NCBI RefSeq assembly: GCF_013371215.1
Contig: NZ_JABWMH010000003.1
Span: 1 to 64,000, forward strand
Source of the DNA: Parasphingorhabdus flavimaris
GTDB taxonomy: Bacteria; Pseudomonadota; Alphaproteobacteria; Sphingomonadales; Sphingomonadaceae
Length of the DNA: 64,000 nt
Direction of reading: 5' to 3'
Part shown: piece after piece, positions 26,478 through 35,410 of the stretch
Numbering within the stretch: position 1 is the first letter of the stretch
Layout of the letters: each line of letters begins with the position of its first letter
The notes under the pieces: generated by a model
Told to the model about the DNA's origin: nothing
What the model saw: the letters and a program-made list of their open reading frames with translations, nothing else
Databases searched by the model: none
Program-made: the position numbers and the translations under genes

Positions 26478-27641
26478 CTAGGGGCGGGACAGTTCCTCAG
26501 CCAGGCGTATCATGAAGTCCGCGCCGCGCGCGAACTGGTCCACCGCGAGATATTCGTTCGGCTGATGCGCCTGTTCGATGGACCCGGGGCCGCAGATCAC
26601 GGTGGCAAAACCGGCCTGCTGAAATTGTCCGGCTTCGGCGGCGTAAGAGACAACCCCTGCCGGACCGTTGTCGCCGGTCAGGCGGCGGACAAAATCTTCC
26701 GCGTCGCGTGAACCGGTCGGCGCCATTGGCGGGGCGTTCGACCGACGGATGATCGTCACTCCCGCGTCGGGAAAGGCCTGTTTCATTTCGCCATCCAGGG
26801 CCGCGATCTTGGCCTTGAACGGAGCCAGCACCGCCTCGGGATCGACATCCGGCGGGCAGCGCAGATCAAAAACGAAATGCGCCCGACGGGCCAGAATATT
26901 GGGAGCGGTTCCGCCTTCCATCCTGCCGATGGTCAGCGTCGCATGGGGCGGGATGAATGGCGAGTCCGGCTTGCCCTGCTCCCAGAGCGTCCGGGCCAGT
27001 CCGGCCAGTTCATGCATCAGCTCGATAGCAACCATGTTGGCGGACAGTCCGATATGGGGAAGACTGCTATGGGCTTCATGGCCGAGAACCTCGACCTCGT
27101 GGACGGTGATGCCCTTGTGCCCGTTGATCACCTTCATCATCGTCGGTTCGCCGATGATCGCCAGCGCCGGTTTCGGCAGCCTGGCGGCCATTTCCTCGAT
27201 CATCGCCGGCGCGCCGAGACAGCCGACTTCCTCGTCATAGCTGAAGGCCAGATGCACGGGGCGTTTGCCGGTCTTGAACAAGGATACTGCGGCCAGCGCC
27301 AGAGCGACAAACCCTTTCATATCGCAAGTCCCGCGCCCGTGGAGGAGTCCATTGCGCTCGGTCACGGTCCACGGATCGCTGTCCCAATCCTGTCCGTCGA
27401 TGGGTACGACATCGCTATGGCCGGATAGAATGACTCCGCCCTCCACGTCCGGACCGACGCTGGCATAGAGATTGGCCTTGCTGGCATCCGCATTGACGAC
27501 CCGCGTCGATGCAACGCCATGCTGACCAAGATAGTCCTCGACCCAGGCGATCAGCTCGAGATTGCTGTTCCGCGACGTCGTGTCGAAGGCAATCAGCCTG
27601 GCAAGAATATCGCGGGCGGGAGTGATGAGAGCGTTGGTCAT
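26478..27641 (-). CDS. argE: Acetylornithine deacetylase
   Basis: Removes acetate from N2-acetylornithine in arginine synthesis. The 387-residue M20 peptidase-family protein shows SGHSDVVP (metal-binding His, about 72-79), GRGTCDMKG (Asp ligand, about 101-109), SYDEEVGCLGA (catalytic Glu and metal Glu, about 133-143) and GPGSIEQAHQPNEY (final His ligand, near 355-368). The last motif is typical of ArgE. The ATG at 27641 is the first in the frame. Monocistronic. Confidence 0.92.
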   Translation of the reverse strand: MTNALITPARDILARLIAFDTTSRNSNLELIAWVEDYLGQHGVASTRVVNADASKANLYASVGPDVEGGVILSGHSDVVPIDGQDWDSDPWTVTERNGLLHGRGTCDMKGFVALALAAVSLFKTGKRPVHLAFSYDEEVGCLGAPAMIEEMAARLPKPALAIIGEPTMMKVINGHKGITVHEVEVLGHEAHSSLPHIGLSANMVAIELMHELAGLARTLWEQGKPDSPFIPPHATLTIGRMEGGTAPNILARRAHFVFDLRCPPDVDPEAVLAPFKAKIAALDGEMKQAFPDAGVTIIRRSNAPPMAPTGSRDAEDFVRRLTGDNGPAGVVSYAAEAGQFQQAGFATVICGPGSIEQAHQPNEYLAVDQFARGADFMIRLAEELSRP

Positions 27642-27878
27642 GGGGCGAAGAACTTTACAAAGTTTACAGTGCTAAAAGAAAAAAAGAGACCGGTCCCAAA
27701 AACGGCGAAAATTGGAGGGTTTTGCGGGGTTGTTTGAATCGGATCATAGCGGCCGACTATCATAAACAGCGCGATGTAGAACAGGGAATTTTGTTTAGCC
27801 CCTCCTTTGAAGAGGAGGAGCTTGAATCTCGCTCGCAATGACAACAGGCAGAAGTTGTTACGCTAGGCACCTTCTGCC

Positions 27879-28415
27879 TCACGGGAGAAGGGAGGCGCGC
27901 AGCCGATCATCACCCACCCACTGCACCAGCGGATCATAGAGATCGACGATCGCGCCGAGCTCGTAGATATTGCGGTAGCCATAGCCATAGAGGTTGATGA
28001 AGGTCGGAATGTTGAGCGCCAGCGGCGCGCGTTTGGTCATTATCGGGCGGATATTGTTGCTGAAATTATTGTTGCAGTAGATCAGTATTTCCCGGTCGGG
28101 ATTGCTGCCGATCACGGCACGTAGCTTGCTGTCGGTAAAGTCGGAAAAGGGAAGGTTGATCGCGCCCGCCATATGACCTTCGGCAAAAGCAGCGGCTGAG
28201 CGGGTGTCGAGAATGAGCGTTTCGGGTCTTGCCGACCGTCGATGGAATTCCGCCAGATCAATCAGCCGCCCGGCGCGAACTGCGGCGACCTCGTGGCTCA
28301 GGTTCAGAAATCCGGGATAGTCGATCTGCGGCTCGCTGTCGGGGGCAGCTTGCAGCGGCGAAGCCGACAGGGCGATTGCTGCACCCATAGTCAGCACCAA
28401 TCCGGCGTATCGCAT
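27879..28415 (-). CDS. Periplasmic rhodanese-like protein
   Basis: A 178-residue protein with a signal peptide (cleavage likely after SPLQAA). A single rhodanese domain follows: LILDTRSAAAFAEGHMAGAINLPF (split here: LILDTRSAAAF, EGHMAGAINLPF) and the active-site loop IYCNNNFSNN with Cys in place. The loop is longer and Asn-rich compared with standard CRxGxR. It may move sulfur or act as a thiol sensor in the periplasm. Confidence 0.85.
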   Translation of the reverse strand: MRYAGLVLTMGAAIALSASPLQAAPDSEPQIDYPGFLNLSHEVAAVRAGRLIDLAEFHRRSARPETLILDTRSAAAFAEGHMAGAINLPFSDFTDSKLRAVIGSNPDREILIYCNNNFSNNIRPIMTKRAPLALNIPTFINLYGYGYRNIYELGAIVDLYDPLVQWVGDDRLRASLLP

Positions 28416-28494
28416 GTCGGAATCTCCTCACAAAGAAGGGAGATATCCGGCAAATATTTTGAACCGGCGCTGAACCCGCCAGCAATCTCGCGAT

Positions 28495-29466
28495 CTAGTG
28501 ACCCGTTTCCGCCAGTCCGTCGGCGATGAAATCAAGCAGTGCGCTTTCCAGCGGATCGAGATTCTGGTCGGCCTGAATCTTTCCGTGCAGCCAGCTATTC
28601 TCGACGATGGTCAGCTTGCGCGCTTGCTCGACTGCGTTGATGTGGCCACATTCGGCATTTTTCTTGCCGAAAATATCGCTGCTGAACACATTTTTGAATG
28701 TGCCGCCGACGTCGGAATCTTTCATCCGGCCAAAGAAGCGGCGAACGCTGGGCTTGGTGTCGTCCATGAAATTTTCCAGCCGCGTCGCTTCTGCGCGGCA
28801 CAGCATGTCATATTCACCATAGGCCATCAGATAATTGCCAACCAGCTGCACGAATAGTGTCTGCCAGTTCTTGCCGTTCTCGCTGCTCAGCGTCGCGTCC
28901 TTGATCCGGAACAGCATATCGGCTTCGCTGCGGCTGATCCGGCCGGGGCCGTCTGAACCCGGCGCGTAGCAGATGCGGCGCAGTATCCCGACTTCGCTGT
29001 CGCTGATGGAACCGGGTTGCAGGGATCCGCCATCGCGGGTCGGACCCTTGCCGGTCAGAACGGCGTCTTCAATCTGCTTGAGCACGTAGTCCTGCAGAAC
29101 CTCCGGCGTGCCAGTGGCTTTTTCCATTGTGCGGACGAGCAGTTCCAGCTCTGCCGCGGACTCAATCGTGCCGTCATGGTCGACTTTTTCCATCAGCCAC
29201 CGGGCATTATCATCGCTGACATAGCCTTTGGGGGCGGCCTGGTTCACCACATATTCGGTGATTGCAGCGACGAAAAACTCCAGCCATTCCTCGCTCGGAT
29301 CGCTGCCGAGATCGTTGATCTGGAACAGGAGATCGGCTTCATCGGAGCTGATATTGCCGTCCGGCCAGATTTCCTTGCGCAGCGTCATGACATCTGCGGC
29401 GCTGATCGCCTGCTTGGCTTTGATTTCCCCGATCAGTCCCGATACGTCCATTTTCATCACATTCAT
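28495..29466 (-). CDS. Hypothetical protein with internal duplication and EF-hand-like loops
   Basis: A 323-residue soluble acidic protein. Two segments are clear copies: residues about 21-74 (with DGNISSDEADLLFQIND) and about 153-214 (with GRISRSEADMLFRIKD); both continue into W-x-x-x-F-V-x(5,7)-Y. A third weaker unit around residues 90-135 has DHDGTIESAAE. The D-G-x-I-S-x-x-E pattern resembles degenerate EF-hand loops, so calcium binding is possible but several ligand positions are missing. Family not recognised. The start at 29466 is the first of two nearby ATGs. Confidence 0.7.
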   Translation of the reverse strand: MNVMKMDVSGLIGEIKAKQAISAADVMTLRKEIWPDGNISSDEADLLFQINDLGSDPSEEWLEFFVAAITEYVVNQAAPKGYVSDDNARWLMEKVDHDGTIESAAELELLVRTMEKATGTPEVLQDYVLKQIEDAVLTGKGPTRDGGSLQPGSISDSEVGILRRICYAPGSDGPGRISRSEADMLFRIKDATLSSENGKNWQTLFVQLVGNYLMAYGEYDMLCRAEATRLENFMDDTKPSVRRFFGRMKDSDVGGTFKNVFSSDIFGKKNAECGHINAVEQARKLTIVENSWLHGKIQADQNLDPLESALLDFIADGLAETGH

Positions 29467-29545
29467 CCCGCTGTTTCGGGATTGCGACTAGCCAGAAATG
29501 CTTAAAATGCGGTTAGTGCGATTTGCGCCAGGGTTCGAAAGGGGT

Positions 29546-29590
29546 GCCGGTATGGGGGAATCTATCCTCCATACCGGCTTTATTTTTTAA
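29546..29590 (+). terminator. Intrinsic terminator-like hairpin
   Basis: GCCGGTATGG (29546-29555) pairs with CCATACCGGC (29569-29578), followed by TTTATTTTTTAA. The U-tract forms only in plus-strand transcripts, although both neighbouring genes lie on the minus strand. Confidence 0.7.
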
Positions 29591-29598
29591 CGCGCCGA

Positions 29599-31431
29599 TC
29601 AGCCTTGTGAAGCAACCCAGTCGCGGATTTTCGATTCCAGCACCGTCATCGGCAATGCGCCGGTGTTGAGCACCTGATCGTGAAATTCGCGCGGGTCGAA
29701 CTTGTCGCCGAGGGCGTCCTCGGCTTCTTTCTTCAGCCGCTGGATAGTCAGCGCGCCGATCTTGTATGCAAGGGCCTGGGTCGGGATCGCGATATAGCGT
29801 TCGACTTCGGCGGTGGCATCGGTTTCGCCCATGCTGCTGTTGTCGAGCATATACTGGATCGCCTGTTCACGGCTCCAGCCCTTGCTGTGCAGGCCGGTGT
29901 CGACGACCAGCCGCATGGCGCGGAGCATCTCGTCGTCGAGATGGCCGAAACGCTGGTAAGGGTCGTCATAAAGTTCCATCGGGAAGCCGAGCTTCTCTGC
30001 GTAAAGCGCCCAGCCTTCGACAAAGGCGGTGTTGCCGCCAAAGCGCATGAAATTGGGCAGGTCGGCATTTTCCTGGGCCAGTGAAATCTGGAAATGGTGA
30101 CCCGGTGCGCCTTCGTGCAGATAAAGGGTGGTGATGCCCGAGGTGCTGCGCGAAGGCAGGTCATAGGCATTGAAATAGAATACGCCGGGACGCGAGCCGT
30201 CGGGCGTGCCGCTCTGATAGGAACCGCCGGCCTGGAATTTCTCGATCGATTCGTCATAGGGGCGAATTTCCAGCGGCGATTTTGGCAAGACCTTGAATTG
30301 CTCGCCAATCCTGGCATCGACCATCTTGCCCATGTCATAATAAGCCTGGGTCAGCGCCTCGCGGGATTCGGGGTGGAACTGTTCATCGGTCCGCAGGAAT
30401 TCGAAAAATTCCGACAATGTGCCGTCGAAACCGACCTCGGCCTTGATTGCTTCCATCTCGGTCTTGATCCGCGTCACTTCGCTGAGACCCAGATTGTGAA
30501 CATAGTCGGCCTTGAGCGGCAGGGTGGTCGTGTTCTCGATCATATTCTCATAGAGAATCGCCCCGCCCTTCATCTGGGACAGGCCGACTTCGGTGCGGGC
30601 GACTGGCAGATATTCGTTTTTGAGGAAATCATGCATCCGCTGGTTACCGGCGAAAATCTCTTCGGTCGCCGCTGCATATTCCTTGGTCAGTCGCGCCTTG
30701 TCGTCATCGCTGAAATCGTCGGGAAAATTCCTAGTCGGCGCCATGAACGGGCTGTCTTCGAGACCCAGGGCATTTTGCGTGGCGAGCTGTTCGATCACGT
30801 TGGTGATCGTCAATTTGGTTTCGAGCACGCCGCTTTCCATGCCTTCGCGAAAACGTTCGATCGAACGGTCGCCGATGACAATATATTCTTTGTGACGTTT
30901 GAGATTGTCCTCGTAATGTTTCACCGTCTTGAACGGCGCGCCGCCTTTGCCCGATGCAAAATTGGGATAGAATGTGTGAAAGCCGCTGAAATGATTGACC
31001 GGGCGAACCACCGTCAATGCCATGATCTCGTCGGAATAGCCTTTGAGCGCCTGCTCCTTGTTGCGCTTGAAGACGTCATAGGCAATCTTGTCGGTCGCGT
31101 TCAATTTGCTGCGGTCCAGTTTCAGCAGCGCGGCAAGTTGCGCTTGCTCGGCTGCTTTTTCGCCGGCGAAATATTCGTCCGAAATATAGTCACCGAGCTG
31201 GTCGGCATAGCGTTCGTCGCCGCGGAACAACGCGCCGATCGGATTGCGCTTGAGTTCGTCTTCGTCGCTCGCGGCGAACAGTGCCTTCAACTTTTCGCCT
31301 TCGGTCATCTCAGCTTCTGCGTGATGCTCCATCGCCAGGGCGCTGGCGGCGGCAAGCGGCTGGGCGTTCGCAACGCTGCCAAGGGCCAGCAGGCTGGTGC
31401 CGACGAGAAGGGCGAGAGGTGTCTTGATCAT
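29599..31431 (-). CDS. DUF885 family exported protein (putative metallopeptidase)
   Basis: A 610-residue protein with a signal peptide (about 1-23, ending VANAQ). The DUF885 signature TLYLHEGAPGHHFQ (about 441-454) gives a HE-x-x-x-G-HH metal-binding motif, and ALYAEKLG and FVEGWALY follow as in the family, which is distantly related to zinc peptidases. Substrate unknown. The protein is of full family length. A hairpin follows its 3' end. Confidence 0.88.
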   Translation of the reverse strand: MIKTPLALLVGTSLLALGSVANAQPLAAASALAMEHHAEAEMTEGEKLKALFAASDEDELKRNPIGALFRGDERYADQLGDYISDEYFAGEKAAEQAQLAALLKLDRSKLNATDKIAYDVFKRNKEQALKGYSDEIMALTVVRPVNHFSGFHTFYPNFASGKGGAPFKTVKHYEDNLKRHKEYIVIGDRSIERFREGMESGVLETKLTITNVIEQLATQNALGLEDSPFMAPTRNFPDDFSDDDKARLTKEYAAATEEIFAGNQRMHDFLKNEYLPVARTEVGLSQMKGGAILYENMIENTTTLPLKADYVHNLGLSEVTRIKTEMEAIKAEVGFDGTLSEFFEFLRTDEQFHPESREALTQAYYDMGKMVDARIGEQFKVLPKSPLEIRPYDESIEKFQAGGSYQSGTPDGSRPGVFYFNAYDLPSRSTSGITTLYLHEGAPGHHFQISLAQENADLPNFMRFGGNTAFVEGWALYAEKLGFPMELYDDPYQRFGHLDDEMLRAMRLVVDTGLHSKGWSREQAIQYMLDNSSMGETDATAEVERYIAIPTQALAYKIGALTIQRLKKEAEDALGDKFDPREFHDQVLNTGALPMTVLESKIRDWVASQG

Positions 31432-31554
31432 ATTAGGTTCCTATCCAAAACTGTTGTGTCGAGCTAACACGGTAAAGTTTCACCCGCAACGATTTCACCG
31501 ATCAAACCATGTCGTTTGTCGAAGCTGGTCGTTCGTTGATCGGAGTCCGGGTTT

Positions 31555-32256
31555 CTAGCGCACCCAGGCCTTTTGCCACTCGTTGAGGCGGAACCATTTG
31601 GTGATGATATATTTGGCGCCCTGCTCGACCGCCGTCCCGGCGTGCAGCGTGTCAATATTGGGCTTGCCGTCGCGGCTCATATTGTTCCAGATCAGCAACA
31701 TCCCACGGCGCGGCTCGACCTGATATTGCAGCTGCGGAAACGCGGTTGCGCCGCCCTTTTCGGGCTCGTTGAGATAGGCCATTGCGGTCCAGGTGCGCTG
31801 GCCGCCATTGGGTCCTTCATATTCCCAGTATTTCTCGGTCTCGTGAAAATAGTCGTGATGGTCCTTGAACTGTTGTCCGACCTGGTAGCGCTGGCCCTGC
31901 AGGACTTCGCTATGCGATTGCGGGAGCCCCATCAGGTCGCAAATCGTCTTGTCAATCCGGCGGATGTCCGGATCATTCGGATCGACATTGCAGCTGTAGC
32001 TGGTGCGATAGCCCTCGCGTTCCGTTCCCTCGTAAAGCGTCGAGGGCTGGCTGTCGCTGTCGATCATGTCGATCAGCAGATCGCAATCCTCGTCGCTGAT
32101 GAAATTCTGGCAGACAAACAGCTGGACATATGGGCTTTCCAGCCACTGGACCCGGGGATGGGCGTTGAGCGTTTCGGTAACCTGACGGCCGAGCGCGGCG
32201 ATCCGCTGCGGGCTGGCATATCGTTCGATCTGCTTTTTTGAAAAGACCCGGGCCAT
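31555..32256 (-). CDS. 2OG-Fe(II) oxygenase, prolyl 4-hydroxylase-like
   Basis: A 233-residue protein. C-terminal residues carry the Fe(II) ligands: H and D in KDHHDYF and H in DTLHAGTAV, plus the 2-oxoglutarate-binding Lys in KYIITKWF. WTAMAYLNEPEKGGATAFP is the family's central strand. It would hydroxylate proline or another side chain using 2-oxoglutarate and oxygen. The ATG at 32256 is preferred; a TTG lies three codons upstream. It follows the amidohydrolase gene with about ten bases between, so they form an operon. Confidence 0.88.
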   Translation of the reverse strand: MARVFSKKQIERYASPQRIAALGRQVTETLNAHPRVQWLESPYVQLFVCQNFISDEDCDLLIDMIDSDSQPSTLYEGTEREGYRTSYSCNVDPNDPDIRRIDKTICDLMGLPQSHSEVLQGQRYQVGQQFKDHHDYFHETEKYWEYEGPNGGQRTWTAMAYLNEPEKGGATAFPQLQYQVEPRRGMLLIWNNMSRDGKPNIDTLHAGTAVEQGAKYIITKWFRLNEWQKAWVR

Positions 32257-32266
32257 GCGCGTCAAC

Positions 32267-33544
32267 CTAGTCGATGATACGGCCGCGGACCATCACCCAG
32301 TCGATCTTTTCCAGAACCGTGACGTCGTCCAGCGGATTGCCGGCGAATGCGATCAGGTCGGCGGAATAGCCGACCGCGATGCGGCCGATTTCATTCTCCA
32401 TATCGAGCGCCTTTGCCGCGAGGGTCGTCGCGCTGGCTACAGCCTCGCGCGGGGTCAGACCGGCGTCGACCATCAGCTGCAATTCCTCGGCGTTGCGTCC
32501 ATGTTCAAACACCCCGGCATCGGTGCCGAACACGATCGGTACGCCGAGCCTTTTGGCTGACGCAACCGCCTTGCCGACAGTATTGAGCGTCATCCGGATT
32601 TTTTCTTCGACCACCGGCGTGTATATGCCTTTGCCAAGGCCTTCGCTGACGCCCTTGAATGCCATCAATGTCGGAACCATCGCGGTGCCATTGGCCTTCA
32701 TCACTTTCAACGCAGCCTCGTCCGCGAACGTGCCATGCTCGATCGTATCGATGCCGGCGCGAGAGGCGGCCTCGATACCGCGCGCACCATGGGCATGGGC
32801 CATGACTTTCAGGCCGAGCGAATGGGCGGTGGTGGCGATCGACTGCATTTCTTCATTGGTAAATTGTGCTTCCAGTCCGCGACCCTGCTGGGAGAGCACG
32901 CCGCCGGTCGCGGTGATCTTGATAATATCGGCACCGGCCCGGCTGGCCTTGCGCACTTTTTCCGCACATTGGATGGCGCCGGTGCAGGCATAGCCGCTGG
33001 TCAGCAGATCATTGACGTCTTCGGTGAAGCCCGAGACATCGCCATGGCCGCCGACGATGGCCAGAGCTGGACCGGCGGCGATGATGCGCGGCCCGGGAAT
33101 GACGCCATCGGCGGTGCCGCGGCGGAGCGAAAATGCGCTATATTGCGAGGATCCGGCTTCGCGCACCGTGGTGAAACCCGCTTTGGCTGTGACCAGTGCG
33201 TTTTTCGCCCCGACAACCACGCCCCATTCCGCCGGTTCGGTGGTTTCTCTCCAGAAATCACCGCCGGGGTCGCCGGTCAGGTGGACGTGCAGGTCGATCA
33301 GGCCGGCCATGACGGTCTTGGAGCTGAGGTCGATGACTTGCGCATCGGCGCTGGCGCTCGTTGCACCGCGGTTGATTTCGGCGATCTTGCCATCGCGGAC
33401 GATGATCGTGGCAGGGCCGCTGGGGCCGGACGCGGCGTCGGTGATCAGATTACCGACATTTATGATCTGGTCCTGGGCAAATGCGCTGCCCGAAATCGCG
33501 ACCGATATAAAAGCGGCGACCGCCAAACCCAACACACGTTTCAT
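32267..33544 (-). CDS. Exported metal-dependent amidohydrolase
   Basis: A 425-residue protein with a signal peptide ending GSAFAQ. Amidohydrolase metal ligands: HVH in LIDLHVHLTGDP (about 84-95), carboxylated Lys region ADIIKITATGGV (about 203-214), H in MAHAHGARG (about 245-253), H in DTIEHGTF and D in FGTDAGVFEHG. This group acts on Xaa-Pro or other small peptides, or cyclic amides; the natural substrate is uncertain. First gene of the operon with the prolyl-hydroxylase-like gene, which is a suggestive link to proline-containing substrates. Confidence 0.88.
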   Translation of the reverse strand: MKRVLGLAVAAFISVAISGSAFAQDQIINVGNLITDAASGPSGPATIIVRDGKIAEINRGATSASADAQVIDLSSKTVMAGLIDLHVHLTGDPGGDFWRETTEPAEWGVVVGAKNALVTAKAGFTTVREAGSSQYSAFSLRRGTADGVIPGPRIIAAGPALAIVGGHGDVSGFTEDVNDLLTSGYACTGAIQCAEKVRKASRAGADIIKITATGGVLSQQGRGLEAQFTNEEMQSIATTAHSLGLKVMAHAHGARGIEAASRAGIDTIEHGTFADEAALKVMKANGTAMVPTLMAFKGVSEGLGKGIYTPVVEEKIRMTLNTVGKAVASAKRLGVPIVFGTDAGVFEHGRNAEELQLMVDAGLTPREAVASATTLAAKALDMENEIGRIAVGYSADLIAFAGNPLDDVTVLEKIDWVMVRGRIID

Positions 33545-33912
33545 GATATTTCTCTCCAGAATTTTCGTGCCTTATTGCTGAGCGCCAACGCAAGTTGCAA
33601 CAAGAAAGGGCTCCGACGGCCCCCGATTATCCTCGCTCATCTGATCGCTGCAGAATCGAGGCTGGCCCGGACGGCTGCGCAAGCCGGAAATCGGACGCTG
33701 AAATCCATTCATTTTCCGCTGCCCCGGCCAAGCCGCAAAGCATAACTATTTTGAACCGCAATCTATCCTCCAAGACCTTGATATATTTATTGAAAAAAGC
33801 TGAAGCCCGGATGCGCTCCCGATCACATTTTTCACAGTTAATAAGTCGATAACCTGATTGGGTTAGGGCTGTGAATCGTAACCCCGCACGCCAAGAGGAA
33901 AATGTCGCGATT
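33545..33912. other. 368-bp divergent intergenic region
   Basis: Lies between the amidohydrolase gene (minus) and the chemoreceptor gene (plus). It has an AT-rich patch around 33770-33850 that could hold a promoter. No repeat, RNA or clear operator was found. Confidence 0.4.
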
Positions 33913-35313
33913 ATGAAGCATGAGAAGATTGAAATTACCGATCCGACATTGATTGATGCCGTGGCTCGTTCCTGTGGAGATGTCACCGTGGGCTGCGCCG
34001 ATGTCGGTGTTCTGGTCGAGGAGGTGATGACGAATGCGGGAGAAATGCGAGAGCGCCGGGAAGCCTTGCAGGATGTGATTGCAAAACTGGCTGATGACCA
34101 GAAGCGGGTGACGGACTCGACCGACGAAGCGCGGCTGTTGTCGAAGCGGGCGAAGGAAGACCTGCATAGCAGCACCGATGTGATCAGAATGTCGATGCAG
34201 GAATTTGTCGATTTGACCGATCTGGTTGTCGCGCTGGCCCAGCATATCACCGGCTTTGCAGGGGCGATGGATCAGGTGCGACGGGTGTCCCAGAATATCG
34301 ATGATATTGCCAACACCACCAGCATACTTGCCCTCAATGCCGCGATCGAAGCACATCGCGCGGGTGCTGCCGGCGCCACTTTTGCGGTCGTCGCAGCGGA
34401 AGTCAAACAGCTGGCTTTCAACACGCGCGAAGCCACAGACGAAATATCGGCCACGGTAAACTCGCTGGGCGTGGAAGCCGAAAGCCTGGTTTCGAAAATC
34501 GAAAAAGGCGTCGCCAAGGGCAATGATGCGCAGAAAAATTTCCAGAGAATCGATGACACGGTCAACCGGATTTCCGACCTGGTTTCGCAAGTGGACAATC
34601 AGAATAGCGACATCGCCCAGAACACCGGCCTGATTCACAACAAGGTCCAGCAGGTGCAGGAAGTCCTCGACCATTTTTCGGAAAGCGCCGACAGGAATAC
34701 GATCGCTCTGGAAGCGGCGAAGAACAAGGTGGGTGATGTCGAGACGACGTCGAAGGCGATGTTCTCTCAACTGGTCCGGAGCGGTTTTGCATCAGAGGAT
34801 CGGAAATTTGTCGACATGGCGATCACCGGCAGAGACGAAATGGTTGAAATTGTCGAACAGGCCTTGGCCAGTGGAGAGCTGGCGAGGGATGCGCTTTTTG
34901 ACCGGCAATATGTCGAAATCTCCGGGTCCGATCCGGTTCGATATGATAACCGGTTCAACGCTTTTGCCGATGCCCATATCCGGCCGCTACTCGACAAATA
35001 CAAGAATATGGATGCGGTCATCGCCTGCGTTACATCCAATATCGACGGCTATCTGCCAACCCATGTCAGCGAGCGGTCACTGGAGCCCAATGGCGATCCC
35101 GAGCATGATGACAAATATTGCCGCAATCGCCGCAAGCTACTCGACGATCTGACCAAACAGGCGATCGCGGAGAAGGATCAGCCCTATAATGTATCGGTAT
35201 ACCGGTTCGTGAAGACCGCCGACGGCCAGTCCGCAGCGGGCAAGCAGGTTTTCGTGCCGCTCTTTTTCGATGGCGAATATTGGGGCAATTTCGAGATTCT
35301 CTATCGCAATTGA
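33913..35313 (+). CDS. Soluble methyl-accepting chemotaxis-type protein
   Basis: About 466 residues with no membrane segment. The receptor signalling hairpin is recognisable in NTTSILALNAAIEAHRAG followed by TFAVVAAEVKQLAFNTR, but the tip differs from the usual RAGE-x-GRGFAVVA (here RAGAAGATFAVVA), which may alter CheA/CheW contact. Coiled coil flanks it on both sides. The C-terminal ~130 residues (FDRQYVEISGSDP, HIRPLLDKY, GYLPTHVSERS, CRNRRKLLDD) form a domain common in alphaproteobacterial soluble receptors, near the end of PAS-like folds. The start is uncertain: ATG 33913 or GTG 33871. No other che genes are in the window. Confidence 0.85.
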   Translation: MKHEKIEITDPTLIDAVARSCGDVTVGCADVGVLVEEVMTNAGEMRERREALQDVIAKLADDQKRVTDSTDEARLLSKRAKEDLHSSTDVIRMSMQEFVDLTDLVVALAQHITGFAGAMDQVRRVSQNIDDIANTTSILALNAAIEAHRAGAAGATFAVVAAEVKQLAFNTREATDEISATVNSLGVEAESLVSKIEKGVAKGNDAQKNFQRIDDTVNRISDLVSQVDNQNSDIAQNTGLIHNKVQQVQEVLDHFSESADRNTIALEAAKNKVGDVETTSKAMFSQLVRSGFASEDRKFVDMAITGRDEMVEIVEQALASGELARDALFDRQYVEISGSDPVRYDNRFNAFADAHIRPLLDKYKNMDAVIACVTSNIDGYLPTHVSERSLEPNGDPEHDDKYCRNRRKLLDDLTKQAIAEKDQPYNVSVYRFVKTADGQSAAGKQVFVPLFFDGEYWGNFEILYRN

Positions 35314-35357
35314 TCGTACGGAAATCTGACGGTTCCGTCGCAAACCAGTTCGTCATG

Positions 35358-35387
35358 AAAAACCCGCCGCCGTTTCCGGCAGCGGGT
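35358..35387 (-). terminator. Intrinsic terminator for the RcnB-like gene
   Basis: ACCCGCCGCCG and CGGCAGCGGGT form an 11-bp stem with one mismatch; on the minus strand it is followed by five T, just past the end of the RcnB-like gene. Confidence 0.7.
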
Positions 35388-35410
35388 CATGTGGTCGCTG
35401 GTCAGTCGAT

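Noticed and set aside
27784-27825. CCTCCT-AGGAGG mini-hairpin between argE and the rhodanese gene
   Set aside because: A six-bp purine/pyrimidine stem with no T-tract; not enough for a terminator call.
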